This document shows positions 41,287-52,686 of a stretch of DNA of 64,000 bases, in pieces. Both the position numbers and the translations under genes were made by a program. The stretch lies in the NCBI RefSeq assembly GCF_004358695.1, contig NZ_SNAA01000008.1, positions 62,001 to 126,000 of the forward strand, read 5' to 3'. Source of the stretch: Palleronia sediminis (GTDB taxonomy: Bacteria > Pseudomonadota > Alphaproteobacteria > Rhodobacterales > Rhodobacteraceae). Each line of letters begins with the position of its first letter. Positions within the stretch are counted from its first letter, which is position 1. The notes under the pieces are model-generated. The model made no database searches. It was not told the origin of the DNA and was given only the letters and a program-made list of their open reading frames with translations.

Positions 41287-42660
41287 ATGTCGTCTTCGAA
41301 TTATTCGCGCCGCAGATTGCTCAAGACCGGGGCGGCGACCGGGGCCGCGCTGGCCACGCCGACGCTGTTCACCGGCGCCGCCTGGGCGCAGGAGCAGGGC
41401 TTTACCAACGCGCCCACCGGCGGCACGGTCACGCTGGGCTTCAACGTGCCCCAGACCGGCCCCTATGCCGACGAGGGCGCGGACGAGCTGCGCGCCTTTG
41501 AACTGGCGGTCGAGCATCTCAACGGCGAAGGCGACGGCGGGATGCTCAGCACCTTCTCGAGCCAGGCGCTTGAGGGGTCGGGCATCCTCGGCAAGAGGGT
41601 CGAATACGTCACCGGCGACACGCAGACCAAGTCCGACGCCGCGCGCGCCTCGGCCCGCTCGATGATCGAGAAGGACGGCGTCATCATGATCTCGGGCGGC
41701 TCGTCCTCGGGCGTCGCCGTCGCCGTGCAGGGCCTGTGCCAGGAGGCCGGGATCATCTTCATGGCGGGTCTGACCCATTCCAACGACACCACCGGCAAGG
41801 ACCGCAAGGCCAACGGGTTCCGGCATTTCTTCAACGCCTACCAGTCCGCCGCGGCGATGGGCCCCGTGCTCGAGTCGCTCTATGGCAACGACCGCAAGGC
41901 CTATCACCTGACGGCCGATTACACCTGGGGCTGGACCACGCAGGAATCGATGCAGGCCGCCACCGAGGCGCTTGGCTGGGAGACGGTGAACAACGTCCTC
42001 ACCCCGCTCGCCTCGACCGATTTCTCGTCCTATATCGCGCCGGTCCTGCAATCGGGCGCGGACGTTCTGTTCCTCAACCATTACGGCGGCAACATGGTCA
42101 ACTCGCTGACCAACGCCGTGCAGTTCGGCCTCAAGGAGGCGCAGGCCAACGGCAAGGATTTCCAGATCGTCGTGCCGCTCTATTCCGAGCTGATGGCCCG
42201 CGGCGCCGGACAGAACATCGCCGGCATCCCCGGCTCGCAGAACTGGGACTGGAAGCTCGAGAACCAGCTCGGCGAAAAGTACAAAGGCACCAATGACTTC
42301 GTGCAGGCCTTCGGCGAGAAATACGGCTTCCCGCCCAGCCAGGCCGCCCATACCTGCTACGTGCAGACGCTGCTTTATGCGGATGCCGTGCAGCGCGCGG
42401 GCTCGTTCAACCCCTGCGCCGTGGTCGAGGCGCTCGAGGGCTTCGAGTTCGACGGGCTGGGCAACGGGCCGACGCTCTACCGGGCCGAGGATCACCAGTG
42501 CTTCAAGGATGTCGTGGTGGTGCGCGGCAAGGAGAACCCCGAGAACGAGTTCGATCTCGTGGAAATCGTCGAAGTCACCCCCACCGAGGCCGTCACCTAC
42601 CCGCACGATCACCCGATGTTCGCCGGCGGCGAACTGGGCGAGTGCAATCCGGGCGCCTGA
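41287..42660 (+). CDS. ABC transporter substrate-binding protein, branched-chain amino acid family
   Basis: 457-residue periplasmic binding protein of the LivJ/HAAT type. The N-terminus SRRRLLKTGAATGAALA has a twin-arginine-like motif and an AWA cleavage site, so export may be by Tat, as for several alphaproteobacterial LivJ paralogues. The mature region starts with VTLGFNVPQTGPYADEG and keeps the SGGSSSGVA ligand-loop region. Acs sits at the end of the operon, so the ligand could be a short-chain carboxylate or an amide rather than an amino acid; this is inference. The start at 41287 has a strong GGAGG. Confidence 0.88.
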   Translation: MSSSNYSRRRLLKTGAATGAALATPTLFTGAAWAQEQGFTNAPTGGTVTLGFNVPQTGPYADEGADELRAFELAVEHLNGEGDGGMLSTFSSQALEGSGILGKRVEYVTGDTQTKSDAARASARSMIEKDGVIMISGGSSSGVAVAVQGLCQEAGIIFMAGLTHSNDTTGKDRKANGFRHFFNAYQSAAAMGPVLESLYGNDRKAYHLTADYTWGWTTQESMQAATEALGWETVNNVLTPLASTDFSSYIAPVLQSGADVLFLNHYGGNMVNSLTNAVQFGLKEAQANGKDFQIVVPLYSELMARGAGQNIAGIPGSQNWDWKLENQLGEKYKGTNDFVQAFGEKYGFPPSQAAHTCYVQTLLYADAVQRAGSFNPCAVVEALEGFEFDGLGNGPTLYRAEDHQCFKDVVVVRGKENPENEFDLVEIVEVTPTEAVTYPHDHPMFAGGELGECNPGA

Positions 42661-42669
42661 CGCGCCTCA

Positions 42670-42701
42670 GGGCCGCGCCCCCCGCGAGGGGCGCGCGGCC
42701 C
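42670..42701 (+). terminator. Stem-loop after the binding-protein gene
   Basis: GGGCCGCGCCCC pairs with GGGGCGCGCGGCCC across a short loop, with a 2-base bulge. Such intergenic stems after a binding-protein gene usually stabilise its mRNA and reduce read-through to the permeases, giving excess binding protein. No T-tract is present. Confidence 0.5.
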
Positions 42702-42795
42702 GACCCGATCTCGATAACGCTACTCGACGCGAAACGACATGGCGACGCCCCCGCGCGGGGCGCCGCGCCCATCTCTCATTGCCGGGGCCCCGACC

Positions 42796-43827
42796 ATGGA
42801 CGCCATCTTTCTTCAAATCCTGAACGGCCTCGACAAGGGCTCGGCCTATGCGCTGATCGCCCTGGGGCTGACCCTCATCTTCGGAACGCTGGGCGTGGTG
42901 AACTTCGCCCACGGCGCGCTGTTCATGATCGGCGCCTTTTGCGCGGTGACGCTGTCGCGCCTGCTGTCGCTGAGCTTCACCACCATCGACGAGACCCGGA
43001 CCGATTTCCTCGGCAATCCGATGAAGGTCGAGACACCCTATGCCGAATGGCTGTTCGGGCCCGAATTCGGCGCGGCTATCATCGACTGGACCGTGCCGCT
43101 GTCGATCCTCTTCGCGATCCCGGTGATGCTGGTCGTGGGCCTCGTGATGGAGCGCGGCCTCATCAAGCATTTCTACAAGCGCCCCCATGCCGACCAGATC
43201 CTCGTGACCTTCGGGCTGGCCATCGTGCTGCAGGAGGTCATCAAGTATTTCTACGGCGCGAACCCGATCCCGACCCCCGCGCCCGAGCTGTTCCGCGGGT
43301 CGTTCGATTTCGGCGCGCTGCTGGGCTTCGAGGCGAATGCCGTGATCTATCCGATCTGGCGCGCGGTCTATTTCATCTTCTCGCTGACGGTGATCGCCGC
43401 GGTCTTCGGCTTCCTGCAATTCACGACCTTCGGGATGGTGGTGCGCGCCGGCATGGCCGACCGTGAGACCGTCGGCCTGCTGGGCATCGACATCGACAAG
43501 CGGTTCACCATCATGTTCGGCATCGCCGCCGCCGTCGCGGGGCTGGCGGGCGTGATGTACACGCCGATCAACCCGCCGAACTACCACATGGGGATGGATT
43601 TCCTCGTCCTCAGCTTCGTGGTGGTCGTCGTCGGCGGCATGGGCAGCCTGCCGGGCGCCGTGCTCGCGGGGTTCCTGCTGGGCATCCTCGAAAGCTTTGC
43701 CTCGACCGCCTGGGCCATCAACCTCGTGCCCGGCATCAACCAGATCATCATCTACCTCGTTGCCATCGTCGTGCTGCTGACCCGTCCCCGCGGGCTCATG
43801 GGCCGCAAGGGCGTGATGGAGGAATAA
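42796..43827 (+). CDS. LivH-type ABC permease
   Basis: 343-residue inner-membrane permease of the branched-chain amino acid family. The family opening [20 protein letters not shown] is followed by the conserved [20 protein letters not shown], and the C-terminal half has [15 protein letters not shown]. About eight or nine helices are predicted. The insert between helices 2 and 3 ([15 protein letters not shown]) is longer than in LivH of E. coli. I chose the ATG at 42796; an ATG at 42739 would add a 19-residue non-hydrophobic leader. It pairs with the LivM-type permease two bases downstream. Confidence 0.9.
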   Translation: MDAIFLQILNGLDKGSAYALIALGLTLIFGTLGVVNFAHGALFMIGAFCAVTLSRLLSLSFTTIDETRTDFLGNPMKVETPYAEWLFGPEFGAAIIDWTVPLSILFAIPVMLVVGLVMERGLIKHFYKRPHADQILVTFGLAIVLQEVIKYFYGANPIPTPAPELFRGSFDFGALLGFEANAVIYPIWRAVYFIFSLTVIAAVFGFLQFTTFGMVVRAGMADRETVGLLGIDIDKRFTIMFGIAAAVAGLAGVMYTPINPPNYHMGMDFLVLSFVVVVVGGMGSLPGAVLAGFLLGILESFASTAWAINLVPGINQIIIYLVAIVVLLTRPRGLMGRKGVMEE

Positions 43828-43829
43828 TC

Positions 43830-45095
43830 ATGACCGACCAGACCCAACACACCGCCGCCGGCCCCGCCACGACGCGGGCCCGCCGCAAGTCGCAGGGCGT
43901 CCTGGGATTGCGCGGACGCGACATCACCCTGATGGGCATCGTCCTCTTCCTGACGCTGGCCGCCCCCTTCATCCTCAACCCGTTTCCCGCGACCTCGGGC
44001 ATGGCGCAGTTCAACGCGGGCTATCCCGACCTGATGCAGCGCTTCGTGATCTTCGGGATCTTCGCCATCGGCTTCAACATCCTGTTCGGTCTGACCGGCT
44101 ACCTGTCCTTCGGCCATGCGGCCTTTCTCGGGGTGGGCAGCTATTCGGCGGTGTGGATGTTCAAGCTGCTCGGCTACAACATCGTGCCGGGGCTGGTGCT
44201 GTCGGTGATCGTGGCGGGGCTGTTCTCGCTCGTGATCGGCTATATCTCGCTGCGCCGGTCGGGGATCTATTTCTCGATCCTCACGCTGGCCTTCGCGCAG
44301 ATGAGCTTTGCGCTGGCCTATTCGGTGCTGACCCCCATCACCAACGGCGAGACCGGGTTGCAGGTCTATACCTCCGATCCGCAATACCTCCAGTCGGCCG
44401 ACGCGCCCAGCATCCCGCATCTCTTCGGGCTCGAGATGCGCGCCACCGAGACGCTGCGTCTCGGCGGGTGGAGCTTCGACCTGAACTTCGGCTATTATGT
44501 CTGCGCCGTGGTGATGGTGCTGGCCTTCTATCTCGCCATCCGCATCTTCCGCTCGCCCTTCGGCATGATGCTGCGGGCGGTCAAGTCGAACCAGCAGCGC
44601 ATGAACTATACCGGGCTGAACTCCCGGCCCTACACGCTGGCGGCCTTCGTGATCTCGGGGATGTATGCCGGTCTCGCGGGAGGGCTGATGGCCTCGATGG
44701 ACCCGCTTGCGGGCGCCGAGCGGATGCAGTGGACGGCCAGCGGCGAGGTGGTGCTGATGACCATTCTCGGCGGGGCCGGAACGCTGATCGGCCCGGTCCT
44801 GGGCGCGGGCCTCATCAAGTATTTCGAGAACATCTTCTCCAAGATCAACGACGGGGTGCTGCACCAGTGGTTCGCCTTCATGCCCGACGGCATCGAGGAT
44901 CTGCTGGTGGGCATCGTTCACCCCTTCGTCGGCAAGGGCTGGCACCTGACGCTGGGCCTGCTGTTCATGCTGGTGGTCATCTTCCTGCCCGGCGGGCTGG
45001 TCGAGGGCGGGCAGCGCATCGCCTCGGTGTTCCGGCGCGACCGCAAGGCCGGCGGGGCCGAGGCCCGCGCCGCCGCAAAACGCAATGTCGAGTGA
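43830..45095 (+). CDS. LivM-type ABC permease
   Basis: 421-residue second permease of the same transporter. A soluble N-terminal ~30 residues precede about ten helices. The family motifs are [20 protein letters not shown], the EAA-like loop [16 protein letters not shown], and [14 protein letters not shown]. It starts two bases after the LivH-type stop codon, so expression is coupled. The C-terminal tail is basic and cytoplasmic. Confidence 0.9.
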   Translation: MTDQTQHTAAGPATTRARRKSQGVLGLRGRDITLMGIVLFLTLAAPFILNPFPATSGMAQFNAGYPDLMQRFVIFGIFAIGFNILFGLTGYLSFGHAAFLGVGSYSAVWMFKLLGYNIVPGLVLSVIVAGLFSLVIGYISLRRSGIYFSILTLAFAQMSFALAYSVLTPITNGETGLQVYTSDPQYLQSADAPSIPHLFGLEMRATETLRLGGWSFDLNFGYYVCAVVMVLAFYLAIRIFRSPFGMMLRAVKSNQQRMNYTGLNSRPYTLAAFVISGMYAGLAGGLMASMDPLAGAERMQWTASGEVVLMTILGGAGTLIGPVLGAGLIKYFENIFSKINDGVLHQWFAFMPDGIEDLLVGIVHPFVGKGWHLTLGLLFMLVVIFLPGGLVEGGQRIASVFRRDRKAGGAEARAAAKRNVE

Positions 45096-45107
45096 GGGGG
45101 GCGCATC

Positions 45108-45866
45108 ATGGGCATCCTTGAAGTCAAGAACGTCAACAAGCGCTTCGGCGGCCTTCAGGCCCTGGGCGACGTGAACCTCAGCGTGGCCGAGAACACCTGC
45201 CACGCGATCATCGGCCCGAACGGGGCGGGCAAGTCGACGCTGCTCAACTGCCTCATCGGCAAGCTGATCCCCGATACCGGGTCGGTGATGTTCGACGGCC
45301 AGTCCGTGCTGGGCCGCAAACCCCACGAGATCAACCAGATGGGCATCAGCCGGGTCTTTCAGACGCCCGAGATCTTCGGCGACCTGACCGTGTTCGAGAA
45401 CGTGATGATCCCCTGTTTCGCCAAGCGCGACGGGGCGTTCCGGATGCACGCCATCGAAAGCGTGGCCGCCGAGACCGATATCGTCGACCAGGCCGAGTCG
45501 ATGCTGGCCGAGGTCAACATGCTCGAAAAGCGCGATATCGTCGCCAGTTCGCTGTCGCGCGGCGACAAGCGCCGGCTCGAGATGGCGATGTGCCTGAGCC
45601 AGACGCCCAAGCTGCTGCTTCTGGACGAGCCGACCGCGGGCATGGCGCGCGCCGACACGAACAACACCATCGAACTGCTCAAGCAGATCAAGGCGCGGCG
45701 CGACATCACCATGTGCATCATCGAACACGACATGCACGTGGTGTTCTCGCTCGCCGACCGGATCACGGTGCTGGCGCAGGGCACGCCGCTGGTCGAGGAT
45801 ACCCCCGACAAGATCAAGGGCCACCCCAAGGTGCGCGAGGCGTATCTGGGCGAGGCCGAAGTCTGA
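45108..45866 (+). CDS. LivG-type ABC ATPase
   Basis: 252-residue ATP-binding subunit. Walker A is GPNGAGKST, the Q-loop is in RVFQTPEIF, Walker B is LLLLDEPTAGM, and the H-loop is IEHDMHVV. The ABC signature is SLSRGDKRRLEM, where the usual LS(H/Y)GxQ(R/K) of LivG has become LSRGDKR; the serine and glycine needed for ATP contact are kept. The C-terminal YLGEAE tail is typical of the Liv/Urt family. Twelve bases separate it from the LivM stop. Confidence 0.9.
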   Translation: MGILEVKNVNKRFGGLQALGDVNLSVAENTCHAIIGPNGAGKSTLLNCLIGKLIPDTGSVMFDGQSVLGRKPHEINQMGISRVFQTPEIFGDLTVFENVMIPCFAKRDGAFRMHAIESVAAETDIVDQAESMLAEVNMLEKRDIVASSLSRGDKRRLEMAMCLSQTPKLLLLDEPTAGMARADTNNTIELLKQIKARRDITMCIIEHDMHVVFSLADRITVLAQGTPLVEDTPDKIKGHPKVREAYLGEAEV

Positions 45867-45906
45867 GGACGCGATTTTTCGCCCGGAAACCGGGAAAGGA
45901 ACCGAG

Positions 45907-46671
45907 ATGAACAAGCCCATCGTGCCCGAAGGGTTCGACCCCAACGCCAACCACGCCGCCACCGCGCCGGCCTTTCTGTCGGTCTGGAACGTCGAGGCCT
46001 ATTACGGCGAAAGCTACATCGTCCAGAACATCAGCTTCAACGTCCACGAGGGCGAGATCCTCGCGCTGCTGGGGCGCAACGGGGCGGGCAAGACCTCGAC
46101 CCTGCGCACCATCGCGCGGCTCGACACGCCCGCGCTGAAACACGGCGAGATCTGGCTCGACCACAAACCGCTGCACGAGATGCGCAGCCACGAGGCGGCG
46201 GCGGCAGGGATCGCGCTCGTCCCCGAGGACCGGCGCATCATCCCCGGCCTGACGGTCGAGGAGAACCTGCAACTGGCCCAGATCGCCCCGCCCAGGGGCT
46301 GGTCGATCGACCGGATCTACGACCTGTTCCCGCGGCTCGGCGAACGCCGCAAGCAGGAGGGCGTGACCCTGTCGGGCGGCGAGCAGCAGATGCTGTCCAT
46401 CGGGCGCGCGCTCTGCCGCGACATCAAGGTGCTGTTGCTCGACGAACCCTACGAGGGGCTCGCGCCCGTCATCGTGCAGGAGATCGCCAAGACGCTGAAC
46501 ATCATCCGCGACCAGGGCATCACCACGATCCTCGTCGAGCAGAACGCCATCGCGGCGCTGAAACTCGCCGACCGGGCGGTGATTCTCGATACCGGGTCGG
46601 TGGTCTATGACGGATCGGCCCAGGAGGTGCTTGAGAACGAGGCGCTTCGGGCCGAGTATCTCGCGATCTGA
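45907..46671 (+). CDS. LivF-type ABC ATPase
   Basis: 254-residue second ATP-binding subunit. An unusual ~25-residue N-terminal extension ([17 protein letters not shown]) precedes the standard LivF start [16 protein letters not shown]. Walker A is GRNGAGKTS, the signature is LSGGEQQML, Walker B is [11 protein letters not shown], and the H-loop is [10 protein letters not shown]. With the LivG-type protein it forms the ATPase heterodimer of the transporter. The start at 45907 has GGAAAGGAACC upstream. Confidence 0.9.
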   Translation: MNKPIVPEGFDPNANHAATAPAFLSVWNVEAYYGESYIVQNISFNVHEGEILALLGRNGAGKTSTLRTIARLDTPALKHGEIWLDHKPLHEMRSHEAAAAGIALVPEDRRIIPGLTVEENLQLAQIAPPRGWSIDRIYDLFPRLGERRKQEGVTLSGGEQQMLSIGRALCRDIKVLLLDEPYEGLAPVIVQEIAKTLNIIRDQGITTILVEQNAIAALKLADRAVILDTGSVVYDGSAQEVLENEALRAEYLAI

Positions 46672-46718
46672 CACCGGCTTTGCGCCACTACGCACAGACA
46701 AGGAAAGGGACAGATCCC

Positions 46719-48668
<1,950 letters not shown>

Positions 48669-48681
48669 ACCGGCAGGCTTT

Positions 48682-48713
48682 CGCGGCCCGCCCCGACACC
48701 GGGGCGGGCCGCG
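48682..48713 (+). terminator. Strong GC hairpin after acs
   Basis: CGCGGCCCGCCCC and GGGGCGGGCCGCG form a perfect 13-bp stem with a 6-base loop, 14 bases after the acs stop. No T-run follows. The strength and position support an operon end. Confidence 0.65.
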
Positions 48714-48741
48714 GTGACACCGGGGGGGCGGGATCGTGGCC

Positions 48742-49086
48742 ATGGAATATCCCGAGACGCCCGACGGGCGTTATTTCGTGTCCAGGGGGCGGCTCTGGCG
48801 CAAGACCGATCCGCGGCTGGACGACACGACGCGCCGCGCGGCGATCAAGCGGCTGATGCAGGCGCGGCGCGATATCGGACGCATCGGCGACGGGGACGAC
48901 CCCAGCGAGGCCCGCGCCCGCGTCGATGCAGCCAAGCGCGAGCTCGGCGAACGCGGCCCGGTCTGGTGGGACGACGGAGCCCCCGACGAGGGCGGCCGCG
49001 CGCCCTGGAACTCCAGCTATGCCGAGTGGTGGCACGCCCTGCCCGAGGCGATCAAAGACGCGGGCACTGGCGGCAAAACGGGTTAG
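48742..49086 (+). CDS. Conserved small protein of unknown function
   Basis: 114-residue soluble protein with the pattern DGRYFVSRGRLWRKTDP, a helical AIKRLMQARRDIGR stretch, GPVWWDDGAPDE and a C-terminal YAEWWHAL. I recall proteins of this pattern in rhizobia and Rhodobacteraceae, sometimes labelled as Tol-related without basis. No signal peptide or membrane segment is seen. A GTG six bases upstream (48736) is an alternative start. Its stop overlaps by 4 bases the stop of the convergent DUF1989 gene. Confidence 0.7.
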   Translation: MEYPETPDGRYFVSRGRLWRKTDPRLDDTTRRAAIKRLMQARRDIGRIGDGDDPSEARARVDAAKRELGERGPVWWDDGAPDEGGRAPWNSSYAEWWHALPEAIKDAGTGGKTG

Positions 49087-49925
49087 AGCCCGTGGCTGCG
49101 GTCATAGGCGTTCACGGGCGGCTCGGGCCAGGCGGCGGCACGTTCGGCGCCGGGCGACAGCACCTCCATCCGCAGGGGGTGACAGGTGGCCGTATCGCTG
49201 GAATGGGCCGATCCGCAATCGCCGCCCGGACAGGCGCTGAGCACGGCCAACAGGTCGATCTCGGCCAGGAGGTCGATGCGGTCGCCCTTGCGCGCGGGGC
49301 TCGCCTTCATGAAATAGAGGCCTTCGACGGCGGTGAAGCCCGTGCACATGAAGACGTTGAGCACGTCATGCACCAGCGCCTCGGCCCGGTCGGGCGCGAT
49401 CCCCTCGGCCGCGGCAAGCGCGCGGGTCAGGTTGGAATGGCAGCAGTGGTGATAGTCGCCCCCGCCCAGCAGCCGCGCCGTATAGGGATCGCAGCGCGTG
49501 CCGATCACGTCGTGCACCCGCCCGCCGAACGGATCGGTGCCGTACCAGTCGAGACTGTCGGCCACCAGCGTCGCCATCGGCCGCAGATAGGGAAAGCACG
49601 ACCACATCCGCGCGCCCACATCGAGATGCGTGCCGTGCAGCGCCCGCGTCTTGCCGGCAAAGAACCGCTCGTCGAGATTGCCCTGGGCAAAGAGATTGAG
49701 GTCGCCGACCTGCGCGCCTTCGGGGCACGAGATCCGCAGCAGCGTGCCGCGCGGCACCCGGATGGCGCGCGCGTCGCGCGGCGGAACGTCGACACGCCCG
49801 ATCGGCTCGGCGCCCTCCAGATGGGCGGCGATGGCGTCGGGATCGGGCGCGGGCAGCGTATCGGTCGGATAGCAGATCACCGGCGCGACGGCCCGGCGCG
49901 CATCGGCGTCGGCGGGCGCGCTCAC
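49083..49925 (-). CDS. DUF1989 (urea-carboxylase-associated family) protein
   Basis: 280-residue protein of the family that includes urea-carboxylase-associated proteins and the subunits of carboxyguanidine deiminase. Conserved-looking stretches are GTLLRISCPEGAQVGDLNLFA, LHGTHLDVGARMWSC and VFMCTGFTAVEGLYFMKASPA. Several Cys and His residues (YHHCCHSN, CPGGDCGSAHSSD) could bind metal. No urea carboxylase or guanidine gene is adjacent, so a specific reaction cannot be assigned. The start is a GTG at 49925 overlapping the stop of the upstream lipoprotein gene (GTGA). Confidence 0.75.
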   Translation of the reverse strand: MSAPADADARRAVAPVICYPTDTLPAPDPDAIAAHLEGAEPIGRVDVPPRDARAIRVPRGTLLRISCPEGAQVGDLNLFAQGNLDERFFAGKTRALHGTHLDVGARMWSCFPYLRPMATLVADSLDWYGTDPFGGRVHDVIGTRCDPYTARLLGGGDYHHCCHSNLTRALAAAEGIAPDRAEALVHDVLNVFMCTGFTAVEGLYFMKASPARKGDRIDLLAEIDLLAVLSACPGGDCGSAHSSDTATCHPLRMEVLSPGAERAAAWPEPPVNAYDRSHGL

Positions 49926-50308
49926 GTATCGCAGATGGGCGCGCCGCTTGCGTCGCGCAGCGGGATGCCCGTCGGCGGATCGTTGTTCTCGAGCGCGATG
50001 CCATAGCATCCATCGGCCCCACGGATGAGGAAACTGGGGCTCATTCCCGGCGGCAGCGCGGCGATGGCACGCGGCGACGCATCGGGCGGAACCGTGCCGG
50101 TGATCGTCCCGCCGGTGGGCGGCGCGGGGGTCGGCGCGGGCTGGGGCGCCGGATCGGGCAGCTCCGGCTCGGGCGAGGTCACGGGCGGCGGCGGCGCGGG
50201 CGGCAGGATCGCCCCGCCCTGGGGCACGACCGGGATCGCGGCGGTTTCGACACAGGCGGACAGCAACAGGCCCGTCACGGGCAGCATCATCGTCAATCGA
50301 AAGGTCAT
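49922..50308 (-). CDS. Proline-rich lipoprotein, unknown
   Basis: 128-residue predicted lipoprotein. The signal MTFRLTMMLPVTGLLLSAC ends in the lipobox LSAC. A long Pro/Ala/Thr-rich linker (ILPPAPPPPVTSPEPE) leads to a small C-terminal domain with two cysteines (GADGCYGIALENN and GAPICDT). The linker suggests the C-terminal domain is held away from the membrane. It is coupled by stop/start overlap to the DUF1989 gene, an unusual pairing of an envelope and a cytosolic protein. Confidence 0.7.
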   Translation of the reverse strand: MTFRLTMMLPVTGLLLSACVETAAIPVVPQGGAILPPAPPPPVTSPEPELPDPAPQPAPTPAPPTGGTITGTVPPDASPRAIAALPPGMSPSFLIRGADGCYGIALENNDPPTGIPLRDASGAPICDT

Positions 50309-50451
50309 CGGGCCCCCAAAATCGCTCGGGGGCCATTCCCCCGGACCGAACGCTATCAGGCCAGACGGGGCGGTCAAGACGCCGCGGCCCCGCCCCCGCG
50401 CGGTCAGGCCCCGACGCCACACCCGCAAAAAGATGCAGGGCATTCGAGATA

Positions 50452-50468
50452 TTCACACCTCGTTAACC
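50452..50468. promoter_or_regulatory. CtrA-like site
   Basis: TTCA-CACCTCG-TTAACC fits TTAA-N7-TTAAC with one mismatch in the first half. It lies 44 bases before the small gene at 50512 and 144 bases before the lipoprotein ATG on the other strand. Two such near-matches occur in this window, both in intergenic DNA. Confidence 0.4.
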
Positions 50469-50511
50469 GGGCGGGCGTAGATTGATGAGAGGTAAACACG
50501 GGGGACGAAAA

Positions 50512-50760
50512 ATGATCGACGCGCCATTTTTCCCCGGCAGCGGGATCGCCGGCCCCCGCGCCGCGCTCCCCCCGACCCGCCGCGAGATCGCCGACATCCC
50601 CACCGGCCCCGCGCCCGCCTTCGATCTCGACCAGTTGCAGGCGCTGCGCATCGCCTCGCGGCCGCCCCTGCCGCCGCCCGGCGAGGGGGCGGAGGCGCGG
50701 CAGGGCCCCGATCCGCGCGACGCGGGCGCGGCACCGGGGCGGATCGACCTGCGGCTCTGA
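50512..50760 (+). CDS. Small proline-rich protein, unknown
   Basis: 82-residue protein beginning MIDAPFFPGSGIAG, with a GGGGGACG ribosome-binding site. It is rich in Pro, Ala and Arg and has a short helical stretch (FDLDQLQALRIAS). There is no signal peptide, membrane segment or recognisable family. The CtrA-like site upstream hints at cell-cycle or motility-type control. It is followed 83 bases later by accB. Confidence 0.5.
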   Translation: MIDAPFFPGSGIAGPRAALPPTRREIADIPTGPAPAFDLDQLQALRIASRPPLPPPGEGAEARQGPDPRDAGAAPGRIDLRL

Positions 50761-50843
50761 GCGTTCGGCGCGACTTCCAACCGGGCGCGCCCTGCCCTAT
50801 AGGTCGTCCGATCGCCCCGCGCGGGCCAGCGAACGAGGACCGT

Positions 50844-51332
50844 ATGACCGACACCCCGCACGACTCCGACGTGGCCTTTATCCGGTCGCTCGCGGAACTC
50901 CTGCGCGACAACGATCTGACCGAACTTCGGGTCAAGCGCGATTATGGCGAGGACGATGCGCTCGACGTGCATATCTCGCGCGTGCAGCCGCAGGCCCCCG
51001 CGCCCGTGGCCCAGCCCGCCCCGGTGCAGGTCGCGGCCCCCGCCGCACCCCAGGCCGCCCCGGCCGCCGATACGGCCCCGGCCGATCCCGCGAGCGATCC
51101 GGGCGCGGTCACGTCGCCCATGGTCGGGACCTGCTACCTGTCGCCCGAACCCGATGCCAAACCCTTCGTCTCTGTCGGCGATGCCGTCACCGAGGGGCAG
51201 ACCATCCTGATCGTCGAGGCCATGAAGACGATGAACCACATCCCCGCCCCCCGGTCGGGCGTGGTCCGGCAGATCCTGGTCGAGGACGGCGCGCCGGTCG
51301 AATACGGCGCCCCCCTCGTGATCCTGGGCTGA
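50844..51332 (+). CDS. accB: Biotin carboxyl carrier protein of acetyl-CoA carboxylase
   Basis: 162-residue carrier subunit for malonyl-CoA synthesis. The N-terminal ~50 residues form the structured region [20 protein letters not shown]. An Ala/Pro-rich mobile linker follows, then the biotinyl domain. Biotin is attached at K128 in VEAMKTMN, the exact consensus. The thumb region [14 protein letters not shown] is present. AccC follows 7 bases later in the usual operon. Confidence 0.95.
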   Translation: MTDTPHDSDVAFIRSLAELLRDNDLTELRVKRDYGEDDALDVHISRVQPQAPAPVAQPAPVQVAAPAAPQAAPAADTAPADPASDPGAVTSPMVGTCYLSPEPDAKPFVSVGDAVTEGQTILIVEAMKTMNHIPAPRSGVVRQILVEDGAPVEYGAPLVILG

Positions 51333-51339
51333 TCCCCTC

Positions 51340-52686
51340 ATGTTCGACAAGATCCTGATCGCCAACCGCGGCGAGATCGCGCTTCGCGTCATCCGGGCCG
51401 CCCGTGAAATGGGGATTCGCAGCGTCGCGGTGCATTCCACCGCCGATGCCGACGCCATGCATGTGCGCATGGCCGACGAATCCGTCTGTATCGGGCCGCC
51501 CGCCGCCGCGCAGAGCTATCTCAACTTCCCGGCCATCATCTCGGCCTGCGAGGTGTCGGGCGCGCAGGCGATCCATCCCGGCTACGGCTTCCTGTCGGAA
51601 AACGCGAGCTTCGTTCAGATCGTCGAGGATCACGAGCTGACATTCATCGGCCCCCGCGCCGAGCATATCCGCGTAATGGGCGACAAGATCACCGCCAAGG
51701 ACACGATGAAGGCGCTGGGCGTGCCCTGCGTGCCCGGATCGGATGGCGGCGTGCCCGATATCGACGCCGCGCGCCGGGTCGCCGACGAGTTCGGCTATCC
51801 CGTCATCGTCAAGGCCACCGCCGGCGGCGGCGGTCGCGGGATGAAGCTTGCGCGCAGCGAGGACGAGATCGAAAGCGCGTTCCAGACCGCCCGCGCCGAG
51901 GCCAAGGCGGCCTTTGGCAATGACGAGGTGTATATCGAGAAATATCTCGGCACGCCGCGCCATATCGAGGTGCAGGTTTTCGGCGACGGGCGCGGTCGCG
52001 CCGTGCACCTGGGCGAACGCGACTGTTCGCTCCAGCGGCGCCACCAGAAGGTCCTCGAAGAAGCGCCCGGCCCCGCCATCACCGCCGAGGAACGCGCCCG
52101 GATCGGCGCCACCTGCGCCAATGCCGTGGCCGAGCTTGGCTATTCCGGCGCCGGCACGGTCGAGTTTCTCTATGAGAACGGCGAGTTCTATTTCATCGAG
52201 ATGAACACCCGCCTCCAGGTCGAGCATCCCGTGACCGAGGCCGTCTACGGCGTCGATCTGGTGCGCGAACAGATCCGCGTCGCCGCCGGCGAGGAAATGT
52301 CCTTCGTGCAGGAGGATCTCGTGCCGCGGGGCCACGCCATCGAGGTGCGGATCAACGCCGAAAAGCTGCCCAATTTCACGCCGAGCCCCGGCCGGATCAC
52401 GCAGTACCACGCTCCCGGCGGGCTGGGGGTGCGGATGGACAGCGCCCTTTACGACGGCTACCGCATCCCGCCCTATTACGATTCGCTCATCGGCAAGCTG
52501 ATCGTGCATGGCGCCGACCGCCCCGAGGCGCTGGCCCGGCTCAAGCGCGCACTGGGCGAGCTGATCGTCGACGGGGTCGAGACCACCGTGCCGCTGTTCC
52601 ACGCGCTGCTGGACGAGCCCGACATCCTCAAGGGTGATTACAACATCCACTGGCTCGAGCATTGGCTGGAAAGCCACCTGGGCTGA
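51340..52686 (+). CDS. accC: Biotin carboxylase subunit of acetyl-CoA carboxylase
   Basis: 448-residue ATP-grasp enzyme that carboxylates the biotin on AccB. It shows the family start [18 protein letters not shown], the glycine-rich ATP loop [14 protein letters not shown], the [13 protein letters not shown] stretch, and the catalytic [10 protein letters not shown]. Length matches E. coli AccC. The stop codon is directly followed by the ATG of aat, so the three genes form one operon. Confidence 0.96.
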   Translation: MFDKILIANRGEIALRVIRAAREMGIRSVAVHSTADADAMHVRMADESVCIGPPAAAQSYLNFPAIISACEVSGAQAIHPGYGFLSENASFVQIVEDHELTFIGPRAEHIRVMGDKITAKDTMKALGVPCVPGSDGGVPDIDAARRVADEFGYPVIVKATAGGGGRGMKLARSEDEIESAFQTARAEAKAAFGNDEVYIEKYLGTPRHIEVQVFGDGRGRAVHLGERDCSLQRRHQKVLEEAPGPAITAEERARIGATCANAVAELGYSGAGTVEFLYENGEFYFIEMNTRLQVEHPVTEAVYGVDLVREQIRVAAGEEMSFVQEDLVPRGHAIEVRINAEKLPNFTPSPGRITQYHAPGGLGVRMDSALYDGYRIPPYYDSLIGKLIVHGADRPEALARLKRALGELIVDGVETTVPLFHALLDEPDILKGDYNIHWLEHWLESHLG

